Below are positions 18,824 through 28,335 of a stretch of DNA of 64,000 bases, piece after piece (the stretch's first letter is position 1; the number at the start of each line of letters is the position of its first letter). A program made the position numbers and the translations under genes. This DNA is from Acidovorax sp. NCPPB 4044 (GTDB lineage: Bacteria; Pseudomonadota; Gammaproteobacteria; Burkholderiales; Burkholderiaceae_C), in contig NZ_JAMCOS010000001.1 of assembly GCF_028069655.1 (NCBI RefSeq), positions 2,200,001-2,264,000 of the forward strand. The letters are read 5' to 3'. A model generated the notes under the pieces. That model worked only from the letters and a program-made list of their open reading frames with translations, was not told the DNA's origin and did not search any database.

Positions 18824-18877
18824 TTTGCTATCTATTTAATAGCTAAAGAATCAATGAATCCGCCGGCATGGAGCAGA
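18824..18877 (-). repeat. Dispersed hairpin-tail repeat, copy B (overlaps the meaB 3' end)
   Basis: Plus-strand text reads tttgctat, a 7-bp loop, then atagctaaagaatcaatg and aatccgccggcatgga. It matches the tail of copies A and C with a few substitutions. The stop codon of meaB (18832-18834) and its last codons lie within the repeat. The tail therefore codes for HAGGFID and the hairpin half for SLAIK-stop. Same orientation relative to the upstream minus-strand gene as copies A and C. Confidence 0.7.
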
Positions 18878-19869
18878 TTTCTTGCTGCAGTCGATGCAGC
18901 GACGCGCCCGCCCAGCACGTCGGCCTGCAGCGCCGGCAGCAGCGCCTGCACCTGCGGGTGCGCGCGGAACGCGTGCTTCAGGCCCGCCTCGATGCGCTCC
19001 CACATCCAGGCCTGGGCCTGCTGCCGGCGGCGCGCGTCCCGTCGCCCGTTGGCGGCTTGCAGCCGCCGGTAGTCTTCCACCGCCGCCCAGAACGCGTCCA
19101 CGCCCCGCCCCTCCAGCGCGCTGATCTGCAGCACGCGCGGGTGCCACAAGGCGGTGTCGTGCCGCGCGTGCTCCGGGCGGCCGTGCTGGCCCAGCAGCCG
19201 CAGGCTGGAGGTGATCTGCGCCTCGGCGCGCGTGGCGGCGTGCGGGTCGATGTCGGCCTTGTTGATGGCCACGAGGTCCGCGATCTCCATCACGCCCTTC
19301 TTGATCGCCTGCAGGTCGTCGCCCGCGTTGGGCAACTGCATGAGCACGAACATGTCGGTCATCCCCGCCACGGCGGTCTCGCTCTGGCCCACGCCCACGG
19401 TCTCGACGATCACCACGCCGTAGCCGGCCGCTTCGCAGACCAGCATGGCCTCGCGCGTCTTCTCGGCCACGCCGCCCAGCGTGCCGCTCGACGGGCTGGG
19501 GCGGATGTAGGCCTGCTCGTGCACCGAGAGCCGCTCCATGCGCGTCTTGTCGCCCAGGATGGAGCCACCCGAAACGCTGGACGACGGGTCGATGGTGAGC
19601 ACCGCCACCCGGTGCCCCTGCGCGATGAGGTAGAGGCCCAGCGCCTCGATGAAGGTGGACTTGCCCACGCCGGGCACGCCGCTCAGGCCCAGCCGGAAGG
19701 CCTGGCCGGTGTGCGGCAGCAGCGCCGTGAGCAGCGCGTCGCCCTGCGCGCGGTGGTCGGCGCGGGTCGATTCGAGCAGCGTGATCGCCTTGGCCATGGC
19801 GCGGCGCTGCACCGGCCCGGGCGCCCCGGTGATGCCGGCGAAGAGCGGGTGCGGAGCCGGTGCGCTCAT
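18832..19869 (-). CDS. meaB: Methylmalonyl-CoA mutase-associated G-protein chaperone MeaB
   Basis: A 345-residue G3E-family GTPase. Walker A is GVPGVGKST, followed by [18 protein letters not shown], the family's switch region, ETVGVGQSE, and the guanine motif NKAD. MeaB protects and reloads the B12 cofactor of methylmalonyl-CoA mutase. The start ATG at 19869 overlaps the stop of the GNAT gene (ATGA), so translation is coupled. The frame extends upstream but only into the GNAT. The last dozen residues ([12 protein letters not shown]) are encoded by dispersed repeat copy B, so the natural C-terminus has probably been replaced. Confidence 0.93.
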   Translation of the reverse strand: MSAPAPHPLFAGITGAPGPVQRRAMAKAITLLESTRADHRAQGDALLTALLPHTGQAFRLGLSGVPGVGKSTFIEALGLYLIAQGHRVAVLTIDPSSSVSGGSILGDKTRMERLSVHEQAYIRPSPSSGTLGGVAEKTREAMLVCEAAGYGVVIVETVGVGQSETAVAGMTDMFVLMQLPNAGDDLQAIKKGVMEIADLVAINKADIDPHAATRAEAQITSSLRLLGQHGRPEHARHDTALWHPRVLQISALEGRGVDAFWAAVEDYRRLQAANGRRDARRRQQAQAWMWERIEAGLKHAFRAHPQVQALLPALQADVLGGRVAASTAARNLLHAGGFIDSLAIK

Positions 19870-20396
19870 GCCGCAGCCTCCACCGCCGCGCCGGCCCACG
19901 AAGGGCTCCAGCGGTATTCGATGTCGAAAGGCTCCTCGGCCACCGGCCGGAAGCCGTGGCGCAGGTAGAAGCGGTTGGCACCGCTGCCCTTGAGCGCGCA
20001 CAGGGTCACGTCGCAGCCGCGCTCCCGGGCCTGCGCTTGCACCCAGGCCATGGCCCAGCTGCCGGCCCCCGCGCCCTGCGCCCCGGGGCGCAGGTAGAGG
20101 TGGTGCAACCGCAGCGTGCCGTCCGCCGCGCGCGGCAGCAAGGTCAGGTAGCCGATGCGCTCGCCGCCGCGCACGATGTGGCGCATGCCCTGCGGCACGA
20201 AGGCATCGCGCAGCCGCTCGCGCACGCGCACCGGGTCGAAGCGGCCCAGCCGCTCCAGGCTCTCGCGCAGCGCTTCGGCGCGCAGCTCGGCCATGGCGGC
20301 GAAGTCGCCCTCGGCGACGGGCTCCCAGCCCAGGCCGGCAGCGCTGGACGGCGGTGAAGAAGCCGGTGGGGATCCGGGCATGGCGCAGGCACGCAT
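19866..20396 (-). CDS. GNAT-family N-acetyltransferase
   Basis: A 176-residue GNAT protein. The central block has [23 protein letters not shown], whose end resembles the acetyl-CoA-binding Q/RxxGxG/A loop, and the C-terminal [15 protein letters not shown] strand is typical of the fold. It sits between the mutase (2 bp upstream) and meaB (4-bp overlap), so it is co-translated with both. A role in acylating or regulating the mutase or another acyl-CoA enzyme is possible but only suggested by position. The start is ATG at 20396; an internal ATG 5 codons later is an alternative. Substrate unknown. Confidence 0.8.
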   Translation of the reverse strand: MRACAMPGSPPASSPPSSAAGLGWEPVAEGDFAAMAELRAEALRESLERLGRFDPVRVRERLRDAFVPQGMRHIVRGGERIGYLTLLPRAADGTLRLHHLYLRPGAQGAGAGSWAMAWVQAQARERGCDVTLCALKGSGANRFYLRHGFRPVAEEPFDIEYRWSPSWAGAAVEAAA

Positions 20397-20398
20397 CC

Positions 20399-22567
20399 TC
20401 AGGCGGCCACGGCCTTCTTGATCTGCTCCAGCACGTCCTTGGCGCTCGCCGGGATCGGCGTGCCGGGGCCGTAGATGCCCTTGACGCCCGATTCGTAGAG
20501 GAAGTCGTAGTCCTGCTGCGGAATCACGCCGCCCACGAAGACGATGATGTCGTCCGCGCCCTGGGCCTTGAGCGCCTCGATGATGGCCGGCACCAGGGTC
20601 TTGTGGCCGGCGGCGAGCGTGGAGACGCCCACGGCGTGCACGTCGTTCTCGATGGCCTGGCGCGCGCATTCCTCGGGAGTCTGGAAGAGCGGGCCCATGT
20701 CCACGTCGTACCCCAGGTCGGCGAAGGCCGTGGCCACCACCTTGGCGCCGCGGTCGTGGCCGTCCTGGCCCAGCTTGGCGATCATCACGCGCGGGCGGCG
20801 GCCTTCGCTGTCTGCGAACGCATCGATCTCGCCCTTGAGCTTCTCCCAGCCTTCGGCCGAGTCGTAGGCGGCGGCATACACGCCGGTGACCTTCTGCGTG
20901 TCGGCACGGTGGCGGCCGAAGACCTTCTCCAGCGCGTCGCTCACCTCGCCCACCGTGGCGCGCAGCCGCACGGCCTGGATCGACAGCTCCAGCAGGTTGC
21001 CCGTGCCGGATTCGGCCGCGGCCGTGAGGGCATCGAGCGCCTTCTGCACGGCGGCCCCGTCGCGCGTGGCGCGGAGGCGCTCCAGCCGCGCGATCTGGCC
21101 ATCCCGCACCTTCATGTTGTCGATCTGCAGGATGTCCACCGGGTCTTCCTTGGCCAGGCGGTACTTGTTCACGCCCACGATCACGTCCTTGCCGGAGTCG
21201 ATGCGCGCCTGCTTTTCGGCGGCGGCCGCCTCGATCTTGAGCTTGGCCCAGCCCGAATCCACCGCCTGCGTCATGCCGCCCAGGGCATCGACCTCTTCGA
21301 TGATCTTCCAGGCGGCGTCGGCCATGTCCTGGGTGAGCTTCTCCATCATGTAGCTGCCGGCCCAGGGGTCGATCACGCTGGTGATGTGGGTCTCTTCCTG
21401 GATGATGAGCTGCGTGTTGCGCGCGATGCGCGCCGAGAACTCGGTGGGCAGCGCGATGGCCTCGTCGAAGCTGTTGGTGTGCAGGCTCTGCGTGCCGCCG
21501 AACACCGCGGCCATGGCTTCGATGGTGGTGCGCACCACGTTGTTGTAGGGGTCCTGCTCGGTGAGCGACCAGCCCGAGGTCTGGCAGTGCGTGCGCAGCA
21601 TTAGGCTCTTGGGGTTCTTCGCGCCCGTGCCCTTCATGATGCGGCACCACAGCAGGCGCGCCGCGCGCATCTTGGCCACTTCGAGGTAGAAGTTCATGCC
21701 GATGGCCCAGAAGAACGAGAGCCGGCCGGCGAACTCGTCCACGTCCAGGCCCGAGGCGATGGCGGTCTTCACGTATTCCTTGCCGTCGGCCAGCGTGAAG
21801 GCCAGCTCCAGCGCCTGGTTGGCGCCCGCCTCCTGCATGTGGTAGCCGCTGATCGAGATGGAGTTGAACTTCGGCATGTTCCGCGCGGTGTAGCCGATGA
21901 TGTCCCCGATGATCCGCATCGACGGCTTGGGCGGGTAGATGTAGGTGTTGCGGACCATGAACTCCTTGAGGATGTCGTTCTGGATGGTCCCGGAGAGCTG
22001 GTCCTGCCGCACGCCCTGCTCTTCCGCCGCGACCACGTAGCCGGCCAGCACCGGCAGCACGGCGCCGTTCATGGTCATGGAGACGCTCACCTTGTCGAGC
22101 GGAATGCCGTCGAAGAGGATCTTCATGTCCTCCACGCTGTCGATCGCCACGCCGGCCTTGCCCACGTCGCCGGTCACGCGCGGGTGGTCGCTGTCGTAGC
22201 CGCGGTGGGTGGCGAGGTCGAACGCCACTGAAACCCCCTGCCCGCCGGCCGCCAGCGCCTTGCGGTAGAAGGCATTCGATTCCTCGGCCGTGGAAAAGCC
22301 GGCGTACTGGCGGATGGTCCAGGGGCGCACCGCGTACATGGTGGCCTGCGGGCCGCGCACATAGGGCTCGAAGCCGGGCAGCGTGTGGGTGTGGGGCAGG
22401 CCCGCCGTGTCCTCGGCGGTGTAGAGCGGCTTCACGGCGATGCCGTCCGGCGTGACCCAGTTCAGTGCCTGCACGTCGCCGCCCGGGGCGGACTTTGCGG
22501 CCGCCTTGGCCCACGCGGCGAGGTCGGCTGGCTGGAATTCGGGCTCGGGAAGACGGCTGCTGCTCAT
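20399..22567 (-). CDS. scpA: Methylmalonyl-CoA mutase (single-chain, B12-dependent)
   Basis: A 722-residue adenosylcobalamin enzyme converting (R)-methylmalonyl-CoA to succinyl-CoA. The N-terminal TIM barrel carries the substrate-binding region ([35 protein letters not shown]). The C-terminal Rossmann domain carries the cobalamin motif DGHDRG followed by VSTLAAGH and VGGVIP. The ATG at 22567 ([12 protein letters not shown]) is chosen over an upstream extension. With PccAB, the epimerase-like VOC protein and MeaB it completes propionyl-CoA entry to the TCA cycle. It is the first gene of the operon and faces a GntR-family regulator across a 130-bp A/T-rich gap. Confidence 0.95.
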   Translation of the reverse strand: MSSSRLPEPEFQPADLAAWAKAAAKSAPGGDVQALNWVTPDGIAVKPLYTAEDTAGLPHTHTLPGFEPYVRGPQATMYAVRPWTIRQYAGFSTAEESNAFYRKALAAGGQGVSVAFDLATHRGYDSDHPRVTGDVGKAGVAIDSVEDMKILFDGIPLDKVSVSMTMNGAVLPVLAGYVVAAEEQGVRQDQLSGTIQNDILKEFMVRNTYIYPPKPSMRIIGDIIGYTARNMPKFNSISISGYHMQEAGANQALELAFTLADGKEYVKTAIASGLDVDEFAGRLSFFWAIGMNFYLEVAKMRAARLLWCRIMKGTGAKNPKSLMLRTHCQTSGWSLTEQDPYNNVVRTTIEAMAAVFGGTQSLHTNSFDEAIALPTEFSARIARNTQLIIQEETHITSVIDPWAGSYMMEKLTQDMADAAWKIIEEVDALGGMTQAVDSGWAKLKIEAAAAEKQARIDSGKDVIVGVNKYRLAKEDPVDILQIDNMKVRDGQIARLERLRATRDGAAVQKALDALTAAAESGTGNLLELSIQAVRLRATVGEVSDALEKVFGRHRADTQKVTGVYAAAYDSAEGWEKLKGEIDAFADSEGRRPRVMIAKLGQDGHDRGAKVVATAFADLGYDVDMGPLFQTPEECARQAIENDVHAVGVSTLAAGHKTLVPAIIEALKAQGADDIIVFVGGVIPQQDYDFLYESGVKGIYGPGTPIPASAKDVLEQIKKAVAA

Positions 22568-22697
22568 GGAAACGGCTCGCTGTGAGGGATGGCAATGCCC
22601 GCGCCGCCTTGTCTCCGGGCGTGTCGCGAGAGATGCGGCCAAGTCTATCCGATCCGTAATTATTAATTTATAGTTTTTTTGGGCTACATTTCGCGCC
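22568..22697. promoter_or_regulatory. Divergent promoter/operator region between mutase operon and gntR
   Basis: This 130-bp gap separates two divergent starts. The half next to the regulator (about 22655-22685) is strongly A/T-rich (taattattaatttatag then a T-run) in otherwise GC-rich DNA, the usual look of a promoter and of GntR-type operators. I found no perfect FadR-like palindrome. Autoregulation plus control of the mutase operon by the adjacent regulator is an inference from the divergent layout. Confidence 0.4.
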
Positions 22698-23333
22698 ATG
22701 TCCACGGCCCCGCTGACCCCCCGCGCGCTCTACGAAGAGGTGGCGGAGCAATTGCGCCAGCGCATCTTCCAGCGCCAGCTAGAGCCCGGGAGCTGGATCG
22801 ACGAGCTGAAGATCGCCGAGGAATTCGGCATCAGCCGCACGCCGCTGCGCGAGGCGCTCAAGGTGCTGGCCGCCGAGGGCCTGGTGACGATGAAGGTGCG
22901 CCGCGGCGCCTATGTGACCGAGGTGTCCGACAAGGATCTGCGCGACGTCTACCACCTGCTCGCCCTGCTGGAGAGCGACGCGGCGCGCGTGGTGGCGGGC
23001 CGCGCCTCCGACGCGCAGATGCGCGAGCTGGAGGCGCTGCACGCCGAACTATCGGCCGCGGTGGGCGACCGCGAGCGGTTCTTCAGCGTGAACGAGCGCT
23101 TCCACATGCGGCTGCTGGAACTGGCCGACAACCGCTGGCGCAACCAGATGGTGGCCGACCTGCGCAAGGTCATGAAGCTCAACCGGCACAACTCGCTGCT
23201 GCGCCAGGGCCGCATCGAAGAGTCGCTGCGCGAGCACGGCGACCTCCTGGCCGCGCTGCAGGCGCGGGACGCCGAGGCCGCCGCCACGGCCATGCTGGAC
23301 CATTTCAGCCAGGGCCTGCAGGCCGCTGCCTGA
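22698..23333 (+). CDS. GntR-family (FadR/FCD subfamily) transcriptional regulator
   Basis: A 211-residue regulator. The N-terminal winged helix-turn-helix contains [30 protein letters not shown] and [16 protein letters not shown]. The C-terminal all-helical FCD ligand domain (from about residue 80) carries [14 protein letters not shown], the metal-site region [11 protein letters not shown] and the C-terminal [17 protein letters not shown]. It is divergent from the methylmalonyl-CoA mutase operon and is the obvious candidate regulator, perhaps sensing a carboxylic acid or acyl-CoA. The ligand cannot be read from sequence. Full length for the family. Confidence 0.9.
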   Translation: MSTAPLTPRALYEEVAEQLRQRIFQRQLEPGSWIDELKIAEEFGISRTPLREALKVLAAEGLVTMKVRRGAYVTEVSDKDLRDVYHLLALLESDAARVVAGRASDAQMRELEALHAELSAAVGDRERFFSVNERFHMRLLELADNRWRNQMVADLRKVMKLNRHNSLLRQGRIEESLREHGDLLAALQARDAEAAATAMLDHFSQGLQAAA

Positions 23334-23569
23334 ACCTGGCCGCGGGGCCTCACCCCTAGAACGCCAGCCTGACACGAAGCTTTCGGGGCGGCCGCGCGAT
23401 CGCGGCCGGCGGGGCATTCGCGCCGGTGCTTGCCCCCACGGGCCCATCCCCGGCATCATTGCGACACAAATCGATACGTGCACGACACGGGCAGGCGATC
23501 CATTCAGGCGGCACCCTTGCGGGGCCGGGCCGCGCGGGAGACGCCTGCCATCCGGGAGGACCACCACGC

Positions 23570-25744
23570 ATGCTGGATCTCGAGCGTTTTTTCCTGTGGG
23601 ATGGAGCGGAGGGCGTGGCGCCCTCTTCGCTGCTGGTCGGCAGCCACGATCCCGTGCTCGTCGCGCTGTCCGTGGGCGTGGCCGTGCTGTCGTCCACGCT
23701 GGCGCTGTATCTCTCGGGCCAGGCGCGCAACGCCCAGGTGGCGCTCTCGCGCACCCTGGCGCTCACCAGCGCGGGCGTGGCCCTCGGCGCGGGCATCTGG
23801 GCCATGCACTTCATCGGCATGCTCTCCTTCACGCTCTGCGCGCCGGTGCACTACGACGTGGGGACCACGCTGCTGTCGATGCTGCCGGCCATGGGAGCGT
23901 CCTGGCTGGCGCTTTCGCTGCTGGCGCGCGATCGCGTGGCCACGCGGCAATTGCTGTTGGGCGGCGTGCTGGTGGGCGCCGGCATCGGCACGATGCACTA
24001 CATGGGCATGGCGGCGATGCGCATGGCGCCGCTGCTGCGCTACGACCCGGTGTGGTTCATGGCCTCGCTCGCCGTGGCGGTGGGGCTGGCGAACGCGGCG
24101 CTCTGGGTGCGCTTCATGCTCCAGCGGCGCATCGGCATGGCCGCCTGGCAGGCCAACCTGCTGGGCGGCGCCATCCTGGGCAGCGCCATCGCCGGCATGC
24201 ACTACACCGCCATGGCCGCGGCGCGCTTCGTGGGCACCGCCGAGCCGGAGGCCGCCGACGCCCACGAATGGGCGCAGATGCTGGCGCTCACGGTGGCGCT
24301 GGTCACCGCCTGCGTGGGCCTGTTCGCGGGCGCGGTGAACGGCCTCATCCTCTACCGCGACCTGTACCGCAAGGTGCGGCGCAGCGAATCGCGCCTGCGC
24401 GCGCTGGTCGACACGGCCGTGGACGGCATCATCACCATCGACAGCAAAGGCATCGTGCAGAGCTTCAACCAGTCGGCCGAGCGCATCTTCGGATGGAGCG
24501 CCGCCGACGTGCAGGGCCGCAACATCCGCATGCTGATGCCCTCGCCCTACGCCCAGGCGCACGACGGCTACCTGGAGCGCTACCTCGCCACCGGCGAGGC
24601 CCGCATCATCGGCACGGGCCGCGAGGTGGTCGGCCTGCACCGCGACGGCAGCGGCATCCCGCTGCGCCTGTCCATCGGCCGCGCGGATGCCCCTGGCGGC
24701 CCGCTCTTCGTGGGCTTTTTGATCGACCTGCGCGGCGTCAAGGAGGCCGAGATGCGCCTGGGCATCGCGGCCAGCGTGTTCGAGCACAGCTATGAGGCCG
24801 TGCTGATCCTCGACTCCGACCACCACGTGGTGGACGCCAACCCCGCGTTCGAGCGCATGACCGGACTGTGCCGCGAAGACCTGCTGGGCCACCCGCTCGA
24901 AGAGCTCTATCCGGCGGCGGCCGGCGCGGACGATGCCGATCCCGATGCGCCCGCCCCCGCCCGCCCCCGGTTCCCGGCGATCTGGCGGGCCGTGCAATCG
25001 CAGGGGTACTGGCAGGGCGAGATGCTCGGGCGCGGCCTGGAAAGCGCCATGCCCCAGCGCGTGTCCATCGCCGGGGTGCTCGGCAAGGAGGGGCACCCGC
25101 ACCACTACATCGTGGTCATCACCGACATCAGCCAGCTCAAGGCGCACGAACTGGAGCTGGAGCACATCGCGCTCTACGACAGCCTGACCGGCCTGCCCAA
25201 CCGCCGCCTGCTGGCCGACCGCCTCGTGCATGCCATCGCCCAGGCCCAGCGGCGCCACCAGCTCCTGGCCGTGTGCTACCTCGACCTGGACGGCTTCAAG
25301 CGCGTGAACGACCAGCACGGCCATGCCGCCGGCGACCAGCTCCTGATCGAGGTCGGCCGCCGCATCCAGGCCCAGCTGCGCGCCGAGGACACGCTGGCCC
25401 GGCTGGGCGGCGACGAGATGGTGGTGCTCATCAACGGCCTGCAGACCCCCGCCGATTGCGATCCGCTCATCGAACGCATCCTGCTTGCCGTGCGCCAGCC
25501 CGTGCCGCTGTCCCACGGCCAGGGCTTCGTCTCGGCCAGCATCGGGCTCAGCTTCTACCCCCTGGACGGCGATGCGCCCGACCTGCTGCTGCGCCAGGCC
25601 GACCATGCCATGTACGAGGCCAAGCAGGACGGCAAGAACCAGTGCCGGCGCTTCGGCGCGGCCACCCCGGTACCGCCCCCTGCCCGCCCGGCGGCTGCGC
25701 CCACCGGGCCCGCGCCGCTGGAGCCCGGAGCACCGGCGGAGTGA
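23570..25744 (+). CDS. MHYT-PAS-PAS-GGDEF diguanylate cyclase
   Basis: A 724-residue membrane sensor. The first about 250 residues hold the MHYT domain, seven hydrophobic helices with His/Met-rich repeats (AMHFIGM, TMHYMGM, GMHYTAM) thought to bind a metal and sense gases. Two PAS domains follow (from about residues 275 and 400). The C-terminal GGDEF domain ends at about 690, with active-site text RLGGDEMV, so the final Phe is Met. An RxxD inhibitory site (RAED) lies five residues before it, suggesting product-inhibited c-di-GMP synthesis. There is no EAL domain. The ATG at 23570 has GGGAGGA upstream. The last 30 residues are Pro/Ala-rich. Confidence 0.9.
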   Translation: MLDLERFFLWDGAEGVAPSSLLVGSHDPVLVALSVGVAVLSSTLALYLSGQARNAQVALSRTLALTSAGVALGAGIWAMHFIGMLSFTLCAPVHYDVGTTLLSMLPAMGASWLALSLLARDRVATRQLLLGGVLVGAGIGTMHYMGMAAMRMAPLLRYDPVWFMASLAVAVGLANAALWVRFMLQRRIGMAAWQANLLGGAILGSAIAGMHYTAMAAARFVGTAEPEAADAHEWAQMLALTVALVTACVGLFAGAVNGLILYRDLYRKVRRSESRLRALVDTAVDGIITIDSKGIVQSFNQSAERIFGWSAADVQGRNIRMLMPSPYAQAHDGYLERYLATGEARIIGTGREVVGLHRDGSGIPLRLSIGRADAPGGPLFVGFLIDLRGVKEAEMRLGIAASVFEHSYEAVLILDSDHHVVDANPAFERMTGLCREDLLGHPLEELYPAAAGADDADPDAPAPARPRFPAIWRAVQSQGYWQGEMLGRGLESAMPQRVSIAGVLGKEGHPHHYIVVITDISQLKAHELELEHIALYDSLTGLPNRRLLADRLVHAIAQAQRRHQLLAVCYLDLDGFKRVNDQHGHAAGDQLLIEVGRRIQAQLRAEDTLARLGGDEMVVLINGLQTPADCDPLIERILLAVRQPVPLSHGQGFVSASIGLSFYPLDGDAPDLLLRQADHAMYEAKQDGKNQCRRFGAATPVPPPARPAAAPTGPAPLEPGAPAE

Positions 25745-25768
25745 TCGATGCCCCCGCCAGGAAGGCTA

Positions 25769-25824
25769 TTTTGCTATCCAATCAATAGCAAACTATTGAA
25801 TGAATCCGGCGGCATGAAGGCGAA
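25769..25824 (-). repeat. Dispersed hairpin-tail repeat, copy C (best preserved)
   Basis: The clearest copy. Perfect 8-bp stem tttgctat / atagcaaa with a 7-bp loop, then actattgaatgaatccgg and cggcatgaaggcga. It lies between the convergent ends of the diguanylate cyclase gene and the ABC permease gene. It might terminate or insulate the two transcripts, although no T-run follows the stem. Confidence 0.75.
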
Positions 25825-25869
25825 ATGACCCAAAACCCGCGCCCGGCACGCACCCGCTGCCCGGCGCGG

Positions 25870-26670
25870 TCACACCCTCGGCCGGGCGAGCCGCCGGCTG
25901 GCCCGGGAGATCGCGTAATTCACGAGGCAGTACAGCGCCGCGACCACTAGGTACACGGGCACCAGCGCGTGGTAGTTGGCGATGAGCACCTTGGCGTTCT
26001 GCATGAGCTCGCCGTAGGTGACGATGTAGCCGAAGGTGGTGTCCTTGACCACGATGACCAGTTGCGCCACCAGCGCCGGGACGATGTAGCGCAGCGCCTG
26101 CGGAAAGACGATCGAGAAGAACACCTGGGTTTCGGTCAGGCCCAGGCTCCGTGCGGCGTCGGTCTGGCCGCGCGGCACGGCGAGGACGCCCGCGCGGTAC
26201 ACCTCGGCCACCACCGCGGCGGTGCTGAGGCCGACCGGCAGCGTCAGCATCCAGTAGGTGCCGAGCTTGATGCCCGCCGGGGGGAGCACCAGAAAGCACA
26301 CGTAGATGAGCAGCAGCGTCGGCGTGCCGCGCAGGAACTCGATGACGGCGATGCTCGGCCAGCGGACGAGCCGCGGCCGTGCCAGGCGCCCCGCCATCAG
26401 CACCAGCCCGAGCGCCAGCGCGATGGCGGCGGACATGGCGGCCGACGCCACCGTGCCGAGCAGGCCGCTGGCCAGGAACTTCCAGGTCGTCGGCCAGGCG
26501 AAGAAGGTCCAGTACCGGGCGTCGAGCTGCCCCGCCGAATGGAACCGGAACACGACGGCCGCCGCCAGCAGGAGCAGCACGGCCGCCGTGGCCGCGCTCA
26601 TCGCCCGCGTGCGCTTGCGTGCCTGGGGGCTGGGAGCGCCGAACAGGATGTCTTCGAGGGTGCGGCTCAT
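25870..26670 (-). CDS. Polar amino-acid ABC transporter permease (second)
   Basis: A 266-residue inner-membrane permease of the His/Glu/Gln family. About five to six hydrophobic helices are present. The ATPase-contact EAA loop is EVYRAGVLAVPRGQTDAARSLGL, and FLRGTPTLLLIYVCFLV is the other conserved family block. It overlaps the upstream permease by 4 bp (ATGA). With that permease and the binding protein it would form a glutamate/aspartate-type uptake system similar to Corynebacterium GluB-GluC-GluD. No ATPase gene is adjacent. Confidence 0.88.
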   Translation of the reverse strand: MSRTLEDILFGAPSPQARKRTRAMSAATAAVLLLLAAAVVFRFHSAGQLDARYWTFFAWPTTWKFLASGLLGTVASAAMSAAIALALGLVLMAGRLARPRLVRWPSIAVIEFLRGTPTLLLIYVCFLVLPPAGIKLGTYWMLTLPVGLSTAAVVAEVYRAGVLAVPRGQTDAARSLGLTETQVFFSIVFPQALRYIVPALVAQLVIVVKDTTFGYIVTYGELMQNAKVLIANYHALVPVYLVVAALYCLVNYAISRASRRLARPRV

Positions 26671-27329
26671 CGCAGGATCCGCATCTTCTTTTCGAGGGTG
26701 GCGCCCCCCCAGGCGATGAGCAACCCGCTCGCCACGTACATCGCGGCCGCCACGGCGAACGCGGCCATGCCCGCTGCGGAATCCGTGGCGATCTTGGACA
26801 CCAGCGCGGTCAGTTCGCGGCCCGGAAACGGCACCTGGGATGCCAGCGAGGTCGAGAGCATCAACGCGATCAGCAGCGACGTCATCGGCTGCACCACCGC
26901 GCGCAGCGCCTGCGGCAAGACCACGGCGGAGATGACGCGCACCGGCCGCATGCCCAGGCTGAGCGCGGCTTCGACCTGGCCGCCGCTCACGGTATTGATG
27001 CCCGAGCGCAGGTAGTCGGCCGTGAACGCGGAGCAGACCAGCGTCAACGTGAGCACCACGGCCGGCTCATAGTCGACGAGCATCTCGAGATCGGGCAACG
27101 CGAACACGATGAAGATCAGCAGCGCCACGCTGGGAATGTTGCGGAAGATCTCCACGTAGCCGGTCAGCACAAAGCGCAGCGGCGGCAGCGGCAGGAGCCG
27201 GAGCACCGCCACGGCCACGCCCAGCAGGAAGCCGGGCACGAACGACAGGACGGTGAGCTTCCATGTCAGAAAAAGGGCCTGCCCGAAGGCAGGCCCGTAG
27301 TCGGCCAGGACTTTGGCGACGTCGCCCAT
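26667..27329 (-). CDS. Polar amino-acid ABC transporter permease (first)
   Basis: A 220-residue permease with five predicted helices. It has YVEIFRNIPSVALLIFIVF near the middle and the EAA loop GINTVSGGQVEAALSLGM, which docks on the ATPase. It is shorter than its partner, as is usual for the first permease of these heteromeric systems. It follows the binding-protein gene by 3 bp and overlaps the second permease by 4 bp. Function is uptake of an acidic or polar amino acid across the inner membrane; the substrate is not determined by sequence. Confidence 0.88.
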   Translation of the reverse strand: MGDVAKVLADYGPAFGQALFLTWKLTVLSFVPGFLLGVAVAVLRLLPLPPLRFVLTGYVEIFRNIPSVALLIFIVFALPDLEMLVDYEPAVVLTLTLVCSAFTADYLRSGINTVSGGQVEAALSLGMRPVRVISAVVLPQALRAVVQPMTSLLIALMLSTSLASQVPFPGRELTALVSKIATDSAAGMAAFAVAAAMYVASGLLIAWGGATLEKKMRILR

Positions 27330-27332
27330 CGC

Positions 27333-28235
27333 TCAGGGAAGCGCGGGCGGTGTCGGCACGGCGGTACTGCCGGTGCGCTGCCCGATGGAAACGGTCCAGA
27401 GCTTGGCCCAGGTGCCGTCCGCTTCGATCTTCTTCAGGAAGGCGTTGATGAAGGCCACGCCATCGGAGCCCTTGGGCAGGCCGATGCCGTAGGGGTCCTG
27501 CGCACCGAAAGGCGTGCCCGCCAGCTTGGCGTCGCCGCTCCCCAGGCTCAGGGCGTTGAGCAGCAGTGTGTGGTCGGTGACATACGCGTCCACGCGCCCC
27601 TGGCGCAGCGCGTCGAGCGCTTCCTGGTGCGTCTGGAACTCTTGCACGGCCGCCTTGGGCGTGTGCTGCGCCAGGATGGCGGGGCCCGTGGAGCCGGCCT
27701 GCGTGGCGACCTTCTTGCCGCCCAGGTCGCCATACGACTGGATCGCCTTGTTGTTCGCCTTGACCAGCACCCCCGCCTGCGAGGTGTAGTACGGGCCGGC
27801 GAACGAAATCTTCTCGGCGCGCGCGGGGGTGATGGAGTACGTGGCGAACACCATGTCCACCTGGTCGTTGAGGAGCACCTGCTCGCGCGTGGACGAGTTC
27901 ACCTGCGTGAGCTGGTACCTGGTCGCGTCGCCCAGGATGTAGCGGGTGATGAGCTGGGCCAAGCCGGCGTCGAAGCCGCGGATCCGGCCGTCCTTCTCGT
28001 TGAGCAGCGAGAAGAGGTTCGAGGTCTGCGTGCCGCCCAGGCGCAGCGTGCCGGCCTGCTTGATCTTGGTCGCCCAAGTGCTCGACGCGATGGTCGCTGC
28101 ATCGGCCACGGGGCCCTGCGCCACCAGCGCGTCGAAGGCTGCCGCATCGAGGGGCGTGCCCTGTGCGAACAGCGTTCCACTGGCTGCGACCGCCAGGGCC
28201 GCCACGGTGGATTTCAGAAGGGATTTGATCGACAT
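27333..28235 (-). CDS. Periplasmic amino-acid-binding protein of the ABC transporter
   Basis: A 300-residue family-3 solute-binding protein. A signal peptide (MSIKSLLKSTVAALAVAASG, cleavage near TLFAQG) is followed by the family blocks LLNEKDGRIRGFDAGLAQLI, DMVFATYSITPARAEKISFAGPYY and DAYVTDHTLLL. The Arg in ITPARAEKISF normally binds the substrate alpha-carboxylate, so an amino-acid ligand is likely. It is the first gene of a three-gene unit with both permeases. The unusually long segment before the first strand (about 25 residues after the signal) resembles GluB-like proteins. Confidence 0.87.
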   Translation of the reverse strand: MSIKSLLKSTVAALAVAASGTLFAQGTPLDAAAFDALVAQGPVADAATIASSTWATKIKQAGTLRLGGTQTSNLFSLLNEKDGRIRGFDAGLAQLITRYILGDATRYQLTQVNSSTREQVLLNDQVDMVFATYSITPARAEKISFAGPYYTSQAGVLVKANNKAIQSYGDLGGKKVATQAGSTGPAILAQHTPKAAVQEFQTHQEALDALRQGRVDAYVTDHTLLLNALSLGSGDAKLAGTPFGAQDPYGIGLPKGSDGVAFINAFLKKIEADGTWAKLWTVSIGQRTGSTAVPTPPALP

Positions 28236-28335
28236 GCGTTCCTCTCGAATCGGGGTGTTGGTTGAATCAAGTTATAGCAGCTATGGAATGCACGCCGCCT
28301 CTATGGGAGTCAGCGCTGGTGCGCGCACCCGCTGC

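Noticed and set aside
23389..23408. GC-rich inverted repeat cggccgcg / cgcggccg after the gntR gene
   Set aside because: No T-run, and such palindromes are expected in DNA of this composition; not a convincing terminator.
23570..25744. Diguanylate cyclase judged inactive because GGDEF reads GGDEM
   Set aside because: The last Phe is not catalytic; GGDE and the inhibitory site are present, so activity is still likely.
28264..28310. Possible seventh copy of the dispersed repeat (tatagcagctat ... cgccgcc)
   Set aside because: The hairpin and tail match too weakly; could be chance in a short A/T patch.
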